Assembly: GCA_001873675.1 (NCBI GenBank)
Contig: MNZP01000010.1
Coordinates: 1-8,574 of the forward strand
Direction of reading: 5' to 3'
Origin: Syntrophaceae bacterium CG2_30_49_12
GTDB taxonomy: Bacteria; Desulfobacterota; Syntrophia; Syntrophales; CG2-30-49-12
Length of the DNA stretch: 8,574 bases
Of this stretch, positions 1-6,100 are shown one piece after another; the stretch's first letter is position 1; each line of letters begins with the position of its first letter. Under the pieces are notes generated by a model. It was not told the origin of the DNA, did no database searches, and saw nothing but the letters and a program-made list of their open reading frames with translations. The position numbers were made by a program, and so were the translations under genes.

Positions 1-109
1 ACCACTGGGGACTTAGCGGTTTATAAAAAGTATTGAGAAGTTGCTTGCTCGTGGTCTTTTACCAAAAAAAGCTGGCAGGCCGAAGAAAAAGAAAGAGGAG
101 AATATATAA
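1..109 (+). other. 3' end of an unidentified open frame, cut by the window edge, possibly frameshifted
   Basis: Two overlapping open stretches are visible. Frame 1 enters from the left edge and stops with TGA at 34-36, ending in TTGDLAVYKKY. Frame 2 is open from 17 to the TAA at 107-109 and encodes a strongly basic tail, EKLLARGLLPKKAGRPKK followed by KKEENI. The frame-2 stretch has no convincing start, since a TAG lies at 14-16. It therefore looks like the continuation of the frame-1 protein after a one-base shift near the AAAAAG run at 25-30, or like a decayed gene end. The GRPKKKK tail resembles an AT-hook-like DNA-binding tail, but this is too short to name a family. No function is assigned. 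Confidence 0.3.
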
Positions 110-121
110 AATATGGGTAAC

Positions 122-233
122 TATTCAGCCTTTATCTAAAGCCCTGTATTTTAGACAGCCGAGACGGCTGTCCTACGTCGTAGGTGGTTATACAACACAG
201 TAGGACAGGCGTCTCGCCTGTCATGGCTGAATA
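122..233. repeat. REP/BIME-like paired inverted hairpins
   Basis: Two 23-base units face each other at 154-176 and 200-222. Each contains a perfect 8-bp stem with a 3-base loop: GACAGCCG/CGGCTGTC around AGA (154-172), and GACAGGCG/CGCCTGTC around TCT (204-222). The second unit is the reverse complement of the first, apart from a C-G to G-C swap that changes both stem sides and preserves pairing. The pair is enclosed by a perfect 9-bp inverted repeat, TATTCAGCC (122-130) and GGCTGAATA (225-233). The compensatory changes and head-to-head arrangement are typical of REP elements organised as BIMEs. No RAYT transposase is in the window. Assignment to a REP family is inference; the hairpins are directly seen. 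Confidence 0.75.
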
Positions 234-330
234 CAAATATGGGAAGAGTCCCCTTATTTTCTTATTTTTAAAAGAATAATCCCGAATGGCTGGACTTGTA
301 TTGTGATTTGATAAAGTAAAACCATATCCG

Positions 331-397
331 TCCCCGAATGCTTGTGTCGGGGATAGAAGCACTCGGGGATGACAGAAAAAAGAAGCACTCGGGGATG
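331..397. repeat. Hairpin plus 17-bp direct repeats (AGAAGCACTCGGGGATG)
   Basis: AGAAGCACTCGGGGATG occurs identically at 355-371 and 381-397, a 26-base period. Just upstream is a 7-bp stem with a 9-base loop (TCCCCGA 331-337, TCGGGGA 347-353). The left arm of this stem is itself a near reverse-complement copy of the direct repeat (AAGCAYTCGGGGA). The block lies 42-108 bases upstream of the HD-GYP gene and is non-coding as far as can be seen. Outside it, TGGGTAAC (114-121) and GTTACCCA (403-410) form a perfect 8-bp inverted pair around the whole repeat-rich stretch, which may or may not be meaningful. Bases 110-438 hold nothing else that could be supported. Confidence 0.7.
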
Positions 398-438
398 TTT
401 GGGTTACCCACTCAAAATGAGAAAGAACCAAATTCTTT

Positions 439-1389
439 ATGAGTAAGACCACCAGAAAAGATATCCATTTAACTCGAGACCCTAACCCTGTTTTCTCTTT
501 TGCTGTACATGATATAGCTGGGAGGAAGATTGTAAAAAAGGGGGAACAATTAACGCCCCAGCTTCTTAGTGAGATAAGGAGAACCACCCCTAAGCCCAAG
601 CCTTTTATAGCCGTTTGCAAAGATGTGGCCCTTTGGAAAGATATTCATGAAGCCATCCATCATCCTCCTTACAAAGAACTTTTTCGGGAATTACAAAAAG
701 AGGAGGAACTTATGGGAATCATGGGAGAAACTAAGCTTTCCCCCTTTGTAATTCAAGTCTTATCTTATTTTAAGGAACTGGATACTTACACTTATTGGCA
801 CTCCCTTCATGTTTTTGTCCTCACCGCTTATATGAGCCTACAAATGTTATCTTGGCCTCAAGGGAAGAATCTGATATCTGTTTTAGGACCACTGCATGAT
901 GTAGGAAAAATCGAGGTACCCATTGAGGTACTTCGAAAAGAAACCCCCATTACCCGGGATGAAGGACGGTGTCTTCGCCATCATGCTTTGGCGGGAGCAG
1001 TCCTTTTAAGTTATTATGAAGGTTCTGAGAATTTGTCGGGATCTCTTGTAGCTTTAGATCATCATGAACGGCGTGATGGTTCGGGATACCCTCGGGGGGT
1101 TCCTCCTTCAGATTTCATTGTAGAGATAGTGGCTTTATGCGACATCTATGACGCCCTCGTTTCCCCTCGTCCTTACCGGAACCGACCTTTTGACACACGT
1201 ACAGCTTTAGAAGTCATCACAAAAATGGTTCTGGAAGGAAAATTTTCTCCAGAGATACTCCAATTTCTGATTTCCCTCCATCGCAGCGACAAACCAGACT
1301 ATAGGGAAGTAAAATTTTCTACGACATTTAGAGGAGTGCCTCCGGAGAAAAACCTCTATGGTACGATCCTGGAAGACCTTAACTCCTGA
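439..1389 (+). CDS. HD-GYP domain protein, probable cyclic-di-GMP phosphodiesterase
   Basis: A 316-residue protein. Residues 1-50 include a short beta-rich stretch (HDIAGRKIVKKGEQLTPQLL) like the N-terminal region common in stand-alone HD-GYP proteins. The HD-GYP core spans about 110-285. H121, the HDVGK motif (153-157), H182, HH 208-209 with E210, DGSGYP (213-218) and D235 are all present with normal spacing, so the metal-binding and GYP motifs look intact. Known family members hydrolyse c-di-GMP. By spacing against the trinuclear enzyme PmGH, the extra Glu ligand four residues before the first His is Tyr117 here, which suggests a binuclear site (inference). No receiver domain or membrane segment is seen, so the protein is probably cytosolic with input from other proteins. 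The ribosome site is weak (GAGAAAG about 13 bases upstream of the ATG). The gene is by eye more AT-rich than the minus-strand genes, and repeat elements flank it on both sides. Confidence 0.93.
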   Translation: MSKTTRKDIHLTRDPNPVFSFAVHDIAGRKIVKKGEQLTPQLLSEIRRTTPKPKPFIAVCKDVALWKDIHEAIHHPPYKELFRELQKEEELMGIMGETKLSPFVIQVLSYFKELDTYTYWHSLHVFVLTAYMSLQMLSWPQGKNLISVLGPLHDVGKIEVPIEVLRKETPITRDEGRCLRHHALAGAVLLSYYEGSENLSGSLVALDHHERRDGSGYPRGVPPSDFIVEIVALCDIYDALVSPRPYRNRPFDTRTALEVITKMVLEGKFSPEILQFLISLHRSDKPDYREVKFSTTFRGVPPEKNLYGTILEDLNS

Positions 1390-1409
1390 TCCCCCCTCAA
1401 AGTGATCCC

Positions 1410-1537
1410 TAACTACTCAGGTTATCAGGTTCAAGGTTAGACGTGGATTCCTATTGCTGGCTATCTCGAGAAATATGAAGAGCGCAAGCCAATCAGCCGT
1501 GAACCCTGAACCGTGAACCTGACAACCTGAGTAGTTA
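1410..1537. repeat. Large inverted repeat between convergent genes; possible MITE or bidirectional terminator
   Basis: The arms 1410-1438 and 1509-1537 are reverse complements over 29 bases with two mismatches, starting TAACTACTCAGGTT on the left and ending AACCTGAGTAGTTA on the right. The loop is 70 bases. The right arm runs into the TAA stop codon (1535-1537) of the activase gene on the minus strand. The right arm also contains a short heptamer run: GTGAACC (1499-1505), CTGAACC (1506-1512), GTGAACC (1513-1519), then TGACAACC (1520-1527). There is no clear U-tract on either side, so classic intrinsic termination is not obvious. The terminal inverted repeats and small size fit a non-autonomous miniature element, but no target-site duplication is visible. 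Confidence 0.7.
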
Positions 1538-2320
1538 CACATTTCTTTTCCTTTTCTCCTTAGCGAGCAGGGCGGCGCCGAGGGCAGCGGTTGTCTGGGG
1601 TTCCATGGGGACCGAAATCTCGGCTCCCAGTGCGAGAGCCACGCTTTTTACCAGCCCCGTATCCTTTGCCCCGCCACCGGTGAGAGCGCAATTACTTTCC
1701 ATTCCCAACCTGTTTACCAGCGAAAATATTTTCGCCGCCATAGCTTTGTGAACCCCGGCCAGAATTTCCTCCTTGGGGGTGCCTTCGGCGATGCGTGATA
1801 TTGCTTCCGATTCGGCAAAGACGGCACAACTGGTGCTGAATTCGGCACTTTTCTGAGCCTTAAGGGATAGTGGCCCGATGTCATTTATATCTATTCCGAG
1901 GACCCGGGCAATCACCTGGAGGAACCTGCCGCTGCCCGCAGCACACTTTTCACTGACGACAAAATTGACTACCCCTCCCCTGTCGTCCACCTTGATGACC
2001 TTGCTAGACTGCCCGCCAATGTCAATAATAGTTCTTACCGAGGGGAAGAGGTGATAAATTCCCCTTGCCTGGCAGGAAACATCTGTTACCTGCTGACTGG
2101 CAAAGGGAACCTTAGAGGCGCCGTAACCGGTAGCCACCACACAGGCAATATCATCAAACGATAGAGATGCCTTGCTCATGGCCTCTGCCATCACCTTCTC
2201 CGCCGTTGCCTGGTAATGCCCTCCCGAGGGCATGAGGGACGAGGCAAGGATATTAGTTTCGAGAAGGAGCACCACCTTGGTAAAGGTGGCGCCAACATCA
2301 ATTCCACCTACATATGTCAC
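1535..2320 (-). CDS. BcrA/BcrD/HgdC-family ATPase (CoA-substrate enzyme activase), second of a tandem pair
   Basis: A 261-residue ASKHA-fold ATPase, near the usual 260-290 residues. It begins with the phosphate-binding strand GGIDVGATFTK (5-15). It carries CAAGSGRFL with Cys126 and CAVFAESE with Cys165; this pair has the 39-residue spacing of the [4Fe-4S] ligands Cys127/Cys166 of HgdC, where one cluster bridges the dimer. GGGAKDTG (215-222) is the adenosine motif. Family members use ATP hydrolysis to drive electrons into 2-hydroxyacyl-CoA dehydratases, benzoyl-CoA reductases or double-cubane proteins. The second phosphate motif reads DIGGQSSK (100-107), where DIGGQDSK is usual, so the Asp is replaced by Ser105. 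The GTG start is chosen because GGGAGG lies seven bases upstream and no in-frame ATG fits. It follows the first activase by 28 bases, and the two probably form a heterodimer (inference). Confidence 0.92.
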   Translation of the reverse strand: MTYVGGIDVGATFTKVVLLLETNILASSLMPSGGHYQATAEKVMAEAMSKASLSFDDIACVVATGYGASKVPFASQQVTDVSCQARGIYHLFPSVRTIIDIGGQSSKVIKVDDRGGVVNFVVSEKCAAGSGRFLQVIARVLGIDINDIGPLSLKAQKSAEFSTSCAVFAESEAISRIAEGTPKEEILAGVHKAMAAKIFSLVNRLGMESNCALTGGGAKDTGLVKSVALALGAEISVPMEPQTTAALGAALLAKEKRKRNV

Positions 2321-2327
2321 TTTGTGA

Positions 2328-2333
2328 CCTCCC
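2328..2333 (-). promoter_or_regulatory. Strong ribosome binding site fixing the GTG start of the second activase
   Basis: On the minus strand, GGGAGG lies seven bases before GTG at 2320-2318. The nearby ATG (2313-2311) is out of frame, so this site supports the GTG start. Confidence 0.75.
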
Positions 2334-2348
2334 TGGCCTTACCTTGCC

Positions 2349-3185
2349 TCAAGTAAAGAAAGTGACTTCTCCCAGCCGACGTTCTCTTTCAGGAAGAGAC
2401 CCCTCTTTTCTTCCCTTCTCGGCTCGTTCCCTGCTTAGCAGGGCGGCACCCAGTGCCCCTGTGAGCAAAGGTTCGGGAGGGACCAGTACGCTTTTCCCTA
2501 TTTTCCCCTCCAGCGCCCGGATCAGGCCGATGTTTTTGGCCCCGCCACCGGTGACCACCACATCACTTTCCACTCCAATCCTTTCCACCATGTTGTGAAT
2601 CCGGCCGGCGATGGCATCGTGAAGTCCCGCCACGATATCCGCTATACTTGCCCCTTCGGCAAGGTGGGATACCACCTCCTGCTCGGCAAAGACGGTGCAG
2701 GTATTACTGATCTTCACCTTAACTTTGGCCTTCATGGAAAGCTCGCCCATCTCCCCGAGGGGCACCTGGAGGGCTTCTGCAATCACCTCGAGGAACCTGC
2801 CGGTACCTGCGGCACACTTATCGTTCATCACAAAATCTACTACCTTACCACCGGAAAGCTTGATCCCTTTACAATCCTGACCGCCGATATCAATAACGGT
2901 TCTTGCTGTGGGGAAGATGCTGCTTACCCCCCTGGCGTGGCAGGAGATCTCTGTTATCTGCCCGTCGGCAAAAGGCACATTCACCCTTCCATAACCCGTA
3001 GCTACCACGTAGGTGATGTCATCGAAGGAGAGATTAGCCCGGGATAGGGCATCTTCCATTACCCTGTTGGCCAGTCGGCGGTGTTCCGCCCCCGTAGGAC
3101 CAATGATCGAAGTCAGTATCTTTTCTTCATCCATAATGACCACCTTGGTCATGGTGGAACCGATATCGAGTCCTGCTACATACAT
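2349..3185 (-). CDS. BcrA/BcrD/HgdC-family ATPase (CoA-substrate enzyme activase), first of a tandem pair
   Basis: A 278-residue ASKHA ATPase, paralogous to the next gene. Counting from MYVAGLDIG, the phosphate-1 loop GLDIGSTMTK is at 5-14, DIGGQDCK at 99-106, CAAGTGRFL at 124-132 and CTVFAEQE at 163-170, with GGGAKNIG at 213-220. Cys124 and Cys163 keep the 39-residue spacing of the cluster ligands in HgdC. The phosphate-2 Asp (DIGGQD) is present, unlike in its partner. The expected role is ATP-driven one-electron transfer through a dimer-bridging [4Fe-4S] cluster to an anaerobic dehydratase or reductase. No such partner is encoded here. The ATG at 3185 is preferred, with GAGAG eight bases upstream; a GTG at 3200, just after the previous stop, would add five residues. 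The last 20 or so residues are a charged tail (KGRKEGSLPERERR) beyond the usual family end. A homodimer is also possible. Confidence 0.92.
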   Translation of the reverse strand: MYVAGLDIGSTMTKVVIMDEEKILTSIIGPTGAEHRRLANRVMEDALSRANLSFDDITYVVATGYGRVNVPFADGQITEISCHARGVSSIFPTARTVIDIGGQDCKGIKLSGGKVVDFVMNDKCAAGTGRFLEVIAEALQVPLGEMGELSMKAKVKVKISNTCTVFAEQEVVSHLAEGASIADIVAGLHDAIAGRIHNMVERIGVESDVVVTGGGAKNIGLIRALEGKIGKSVLVPPEPLLTGALGAALLSRERAEKGRKEGSLPERERRLGEVTFFT

Positions 3186-3200
3186 TTCAATTTCTCTCAC

Positions 3201-3467
3201 TTATACTTTTTCAATATCTTCTAAAAGCCGCTTTACCACAGCCTGATGCTGCTTTAAAATAAAGAAACCACATTTTCCACAATGATACCCTTCAATGTCG
3301 GTAAGGGCACCTTTACTCCATTCTTCGGGAGTAGTGGCGTTTATCCAGGAGGTAAGGTTTTCTGCCATCGTGGGGCACCCCGCCCTTTCTGTACTCCACC
3401 AGTCAAGCCAGGCGTTTGCTGCCTCGGCAAAGCTCTCAAAAGAAAAATTCTTCCACTTATATGCCAT
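3201..3467 (-). CDS. Small Trp-rich CxxC protein of unknown function
   Basis: An 88-residue protein that I do not recognise. It holds six tryptophans (W5, W20, W23, W24, W41, W50), a cysteine at C31 and a C-terminal YHCGKCGFF segment (61-69) with H62, C63 and C66. This could bind zinc or an Fe-S centre together with C31 or H74 (inference). The C-terminal 20 residues look helical and charged (HQAVVKRLLEDIEKV). There is no signal peptide or membrane segment, so it is probably cytosolic. The ATG lies one base after the lptG stop, with no clear ribosome site of its own, which implies translational coupling to lptG. It ends immediately before the first activase, whose ribosome site lies just past its stop. 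This position suggests it works with the activases rather than with LptG. An upstream in-frame extension into lptG (to 3512) exists but is unlikely to be used. Confidence 0.7.
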   Translation of the reverse strand: MAYKWKNFSFESFAEAANAWLDWWSTERAGCPTMAENLTSWINATTPEEWSKGALTDIEGYHCGKCGFFILKQHQAVVKRLLEDIEKV

Positions 3468-3468
3468 T

Positions 3469-4548
3469 TTACGTTTTGATACGAAAAAACATGGTAACGG
3501 CTGCACAGCCAAAGATAATATCGGCGAGCCAGGCAGATAGAAGCGGGGGCACTGTTCCGGAACGGCCGATGTTTATGGCGAAGGCATATACAATCCAGTA
3601 AGAGAACCCGATAATAATACCTGCTCCGATACTATGCATAACGCCGCCACTCCTTTCTGACTTTAAGGAAAAAGAAATCCCGATCAGCACAAGGATAATA
3701 CTGACGAAGGCAAAGGCGATCTTTCCATGCATATCTGCGAGATACCGTGTGGCATCGTACCCCTCGGATTGGAGTTTTCCAATATATTTCTTTAATTCAA
3801 AGAATCCCATCTTTTCTGCATCTTCCTGAAAGATATTGAAATCGGATGGTTTTTCAGGAAGGCCGATGATGCCCTCTTTCAGCCATTCAAGGGAGGGGGA
3901 TTTACCGCCGGGAGATCTCGCAACCAGCACATTGTAAAAGACCCATTTACCCTTTTTCCATACAGCCCTTTCGGCATCGGCCCGCATCGTCAGCTCAAAG
4001 CCCTGATTGAGGTAGTGGATAGTGATTCCCTTTAATGTATTTGTCTTCTGATCAAAGATCTTGAAGTTGTAAATACCCTTCTTTCCCCTGTACCAGATCT
4101 CGTTCTGCTTAAGAGCTCCCGGCGCTTCCCGCTTTTGCACTTTCACATACCTGATATATTCCGCCTTACGGTTGGCGTAAGGGGTGATAAATTCGCTAAT
4201 GAGAAAGGCAAGGATGGAAATGACCACAGAAATAATGATCGGAGTAAGAGATGCTCTATAAAGGCTGATTCCGTTTGCCTTCATCGCTGTGATTTCGCCG
4301 TGTCTCGAGAGTGAGCCGAACGTCATGAGGGAGGCAAGCAGGACAGCAACAGGTATGGTGAGGGATGCGATCATGGGAATTGTAAAGAAAAAATAGGACG
4401 CTATCTGGTACAGGGAGGCATCGTTACTTAGAAACATTCTGACTCTTCCAAAAAAATCAACAATTAAATAGAGGAAGATAAAAGAAGCGCAGATGAGCAG
4501 GAACAACTTACCGAATTCTTTAGATATATACCTGTCCAGTATGGTCAT
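3469..4548 (-). CDS. lptG: LPS export ABC transporter permease LptG
   Basis: A 359-residue inner-membrane permease of the YjgP/YjgQ family. With LptF and the LptB ATPase it extracts LPS from the inner membrane and feeds it to the periplasmic LptA bridge. It shows the family layout: two N-terminal membrane segments (about 13-35 and 50-77), the cytoplasmic coupling stretch GSLSRHGEITAMKANGIS (78-95), a third segment (about 98-120), a periplasmic beta-jellyroll domain (about 125-265), and three C-terminal segments (about 275-293, 305-325, 336-355). The start ATG overlaps the lptF stop as ATGA, which excludes the longer open frame that runs back into lptF. It was called LptG rather than a second LptF because it is downstream, shorter, and its central domain differs. 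lptB is not in this window. Confidence 0.92.
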   Translation of the reverse strand: MTILDRYISKEFGKLFLLICASFIFLYLIVDFFGRVRMFLSNDASLYQIASYFFFTIPMIASLTIPVAVLLASLMTFGSLSRHGEITAMKANGISLYRASLTPIIISVVISILAFLISEFITPYANRKAEYIRYVKVQKREAPGALKQNEIWYRGKKGIYNFKIFDQKTNTLKGITIHYLNQGFELTMRADAERAVWKKGKWVFYNVLVARSPGGKSPSLEWLKEGIIGLPEKPSDFNIFQEDAEKMGFFELKKYIGKLQSEGYDATRYLADMHGKIAFAFVSIILVLIGISFSLKSERSGGVMHSIGAGIIIGFSYWIVYAFAINIGRSGTVPPLLSAWLADIIFGCAAVTMFFRIKT

Positions 4549-5729
4549 GACCGATCCTTTACCTTTGCTCCGCTGCCCTTCAGCCTTTTTAAAAAATCTG
4601 CCCCGAGGTGAAATCCCACGGGTTTTTCTCTTGCTGCCATAATAAACAGGTAAATGCCAACCGTTCCGAAGATAACATTTGGAGCCCATGTCCCCACGAG
4701 GGGAGAAAGGCTTCTCGTCTCTACAAGGGCATCGCCGCCCAACTGAAGGATATAATAGGCCAGGACAATAAAAAGACCGATGGTAAATCCTCTTGATTTT
4801 ACCGATCTATGTGCCCTTATTCCGAGGGGAATCCCGAGGATAGCAAAAACAATACAGGAAGCGGGGATGGAGAATTTTTTGTTCACTTCGATAGCGAGTT
4901 CCCTGAGGAGGGTCTCTTCTAAAGAGGGACTCTTCATCCTTTCAACCAGTTCCCCGAACGTCATATCTTTAATGTCCTTTGTTATGGCCTTTTTCCCATC
5001 GGAGATAGATGATTCTATATCGAGATTGATCTCATAGAAGCTAAAATCCATTTTTCGATAGTTTTTCAGGTTTGTCTCGACCATGTGGGTACTGCCGTTC
5101 TCAAGTCTGAGCGTGACGGTCAGGGAGCTGAGATCGGATACGAGATATGCCCTCCGTGCAAAGATAGTAACCGGTTCCCTGGTGATCCGCTTATCGGAGA
5201 TCATGACTCCCTCCATGAAGTTGCCATGGAGGGGTATCTTATCCACATAGAGGAGGAGGCCCTTAAAATCGTCATTGAAAACTTTTTCTCTGATGCCGAT
5301 ACTGGCTTTTTGTCTGGCAATGTTGAACAGCAGGCTTTTCGTGGCGTGGTTACTGTGGGGAACTAAAAACAGGCTTGTAACGGCGGTCATAAGAAAGGCA
5401 ATCGCCGATGCAAGGGCAAGGGGGTATAAGAGCTGATACAGGCTTATGCCGGATGCCTTAAAGATAGTGATCTCGTTATCACCGGAAAGCCTGCCCAATC
5501 CAATCAGTATCGAGATAAGCAGTGAGATGGGAATGGTGAATATCAAAAATGAGGGCATTAAAAAAAAGACAATTTTTGCTATGTCAATGAAACTGACCCC
5601 TTTATTGACCATCAGGTCCATGAGCTGGAGGATTTTCCCCATGAGCATGACAAAAGTCAGGACAAAGAGGATCATGAAAAAGGGGAGTGAAATTTCTCTC
5701 AGGATATAACGATTGATGATTTTAGTCAT
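4545..5729 (-). CDS. lptF: LPS export ABC transporter permease LptF
   Basis: A 394-residue inner-membrane permease, partner of LptG in the LptB2FG exporter. Six hydrophobic segments are visible at about 14-36, 55-77, 100-123, 288-304, 316-331 and 350-366. The periplasmic jellyroll domain lies between segments three and four. The coupling motif GRLSGDNEITIFKASGIS (79-96) and the C-terminal motif KKFSIPASCIVFAILGIPLG (284-303) followed by RSVKSRGF (308-315) are strongly characteristic. A hydrophilic tail after about residue 367 (GADFLKRLKGSGAKVKDRS) is somewhat longer than usual. The ATG start lies 15 bases after the cutA stop. It has no clear Shine-Dalgarno sequence but a perfect 12-bp palindrome instead, so translation is probably coupled to cutA. 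The stop overlaps the lptG start. Confidence 0.94.
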   Translation of the reverse strand: MTKIINRYILREISLPFFMILFVLTFVMLMGKILQLMDLMVNKGVSFIDIAKIVFFLMPSFLIFTIPISLLISILIGLGRLSGDNEITIFKASGISLYQLLYPLALASAIAFLMTAVTSLFLVPHSNHATKSLLFNIARQKASIGIREKVFNDDFKGLLLYVDKIPLHGNFMEGVMISDKRITREPVTIFARRAYLVSDLSSLTVTLRLENGSTHMVETNLKNYRKMDFSFYEINLDIESSISDGKKAITKDIKDMTFGELVERMKSPSLEETLLRELAIEVNKKFSIPASCIVFAILGIPLGIRAHRSVKSRGFTIGLFIVLAYYILQLGGDALVETRSLSPLVGTWAPNVIFGTVGIYLFIMAAREKPVGFHLGADFLKRLKGSGAKVKDRS

Positions 5730-5731
5730 GA

Positions 5732-5743
5732 GATCTATAGATC
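5732..5743. repeat. 12-bp perfect palindrome in the lptF leader
   Basis: GATCTATAGATC occupies most of the 15-base spacer between the cutA stop and the lptF ATG, where a ribosome site would be expected. It could be a protein site or a small RNA hairpin affecting lptF translation, or chance. Confidence 0.4.
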
Positions 5744-5744
5744 A

Positions 5745-6071
5745 TTATACATTTCGGGCTATCTCATCATGGAGCCACTTCAGATATTCTTTGCTGCCGG
5801 TGGCAATGGGAATGGCGATAATCTCCGGTGTCTCGTAAGGGTGGATCGCTTTGACGGCTTTTTCAACTGCCCCGTAAAGGTCTTTCCTGGTCTTCATCAG
5901 GCACTGCCACTCCTCTACCGTCTCCAGAGCGTCCTTCCACCAGTAGGTGCTGAGGATAGGCCCAACAATCTGAACACACCCGGCCAGCCTTTTCTCAAGA
6001 ATGGTTTTCGCAATTTTTTCTGCATCTTCCTTCTTTTCTGTTGTCGTTACGACCTGAATGTAAAATTCCAT
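5745..6071 (-). CDS. cutA: CutA1 divalent-cation tolerance family protein
   Basis: A 108-residue protein of normal CutA1 length. It shows the family landmarks in order: an N-terminal beta strand (FYIQVVTT, 3-10), RLAGCVQIVGPILSTYWW (28-45), EEWQCLMKT (53-61), and IHPYETPEIIAIPI (76-89), ending in EYLKWL (95-100). Known CutA1 proteins are highly stable cytosolic trimers with a ferredoxin-like fold. They were first linked to copper tolerance in E. coli, but their molecular role is uncertain. Cys32 corresponds to a conserved buried position. The ATG is preceded by AAGAGG with nine bases of spacing. The gene lies between the ABC ATPase gene (29 bases upstream) and lptF (15 bases downstream), as part of the envelope operon. 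Confidence 0.95.
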   Translation of the reverse strand: MEFYIQVVTTTEKKEDAEKIAKTILEKRLAGCVQIVGPILSTYWWKDALETVEEWQCLMKTRKDLYGAVEKAVKAIHPYETPEIIAIPIATGSKEYLKWLHDEIARNV

Positions 6072-6100
6072 AAGCTAAACCCTCTTCTTATTACAGGATA

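Noticed and set aside
113..139. Short frame beginning ATGGGTAAC after GAGGAG at 95-100
   Set aside because: Only eight codons, and it lies at the repeat boundary; no support as a gene.
293..325. Possible promoter before the HD-GYP gene (TTGTAT / TAAAGT-like boxes)
   Set aside because: Spacing and boxes are poor in AT-rich DNA; cannot be told from background.
331..421. CRISPR array at the AGAAGCACTCGGGGATG repeats
   Set aside because: Only two direct copies with a 9-base spacer and no cas genes; not an array.
417..446. Nine-codon leader peptide overlapping the HD-GYP start
   Set aside because: No ribosome site and no attenuator-like structure; probably chance.
132..620. 162-codon open frame on the minus strand
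   Set aside because: It runs through the REP hairpins and over the start of the well-supported HD-GYP gene, with no recognisable domain.
2595..3047. 150-codon open frame on the plus strand
   Set aside because: Antisense to the first activase gene, which carries clear family motifs; a mirror of its codon bias.
4549..4689. N-terminal extension of LptG into lptF
   Set aside because: The ATGA overlap gives a natural start at 4548, and the extension has no LptG-like sequence.
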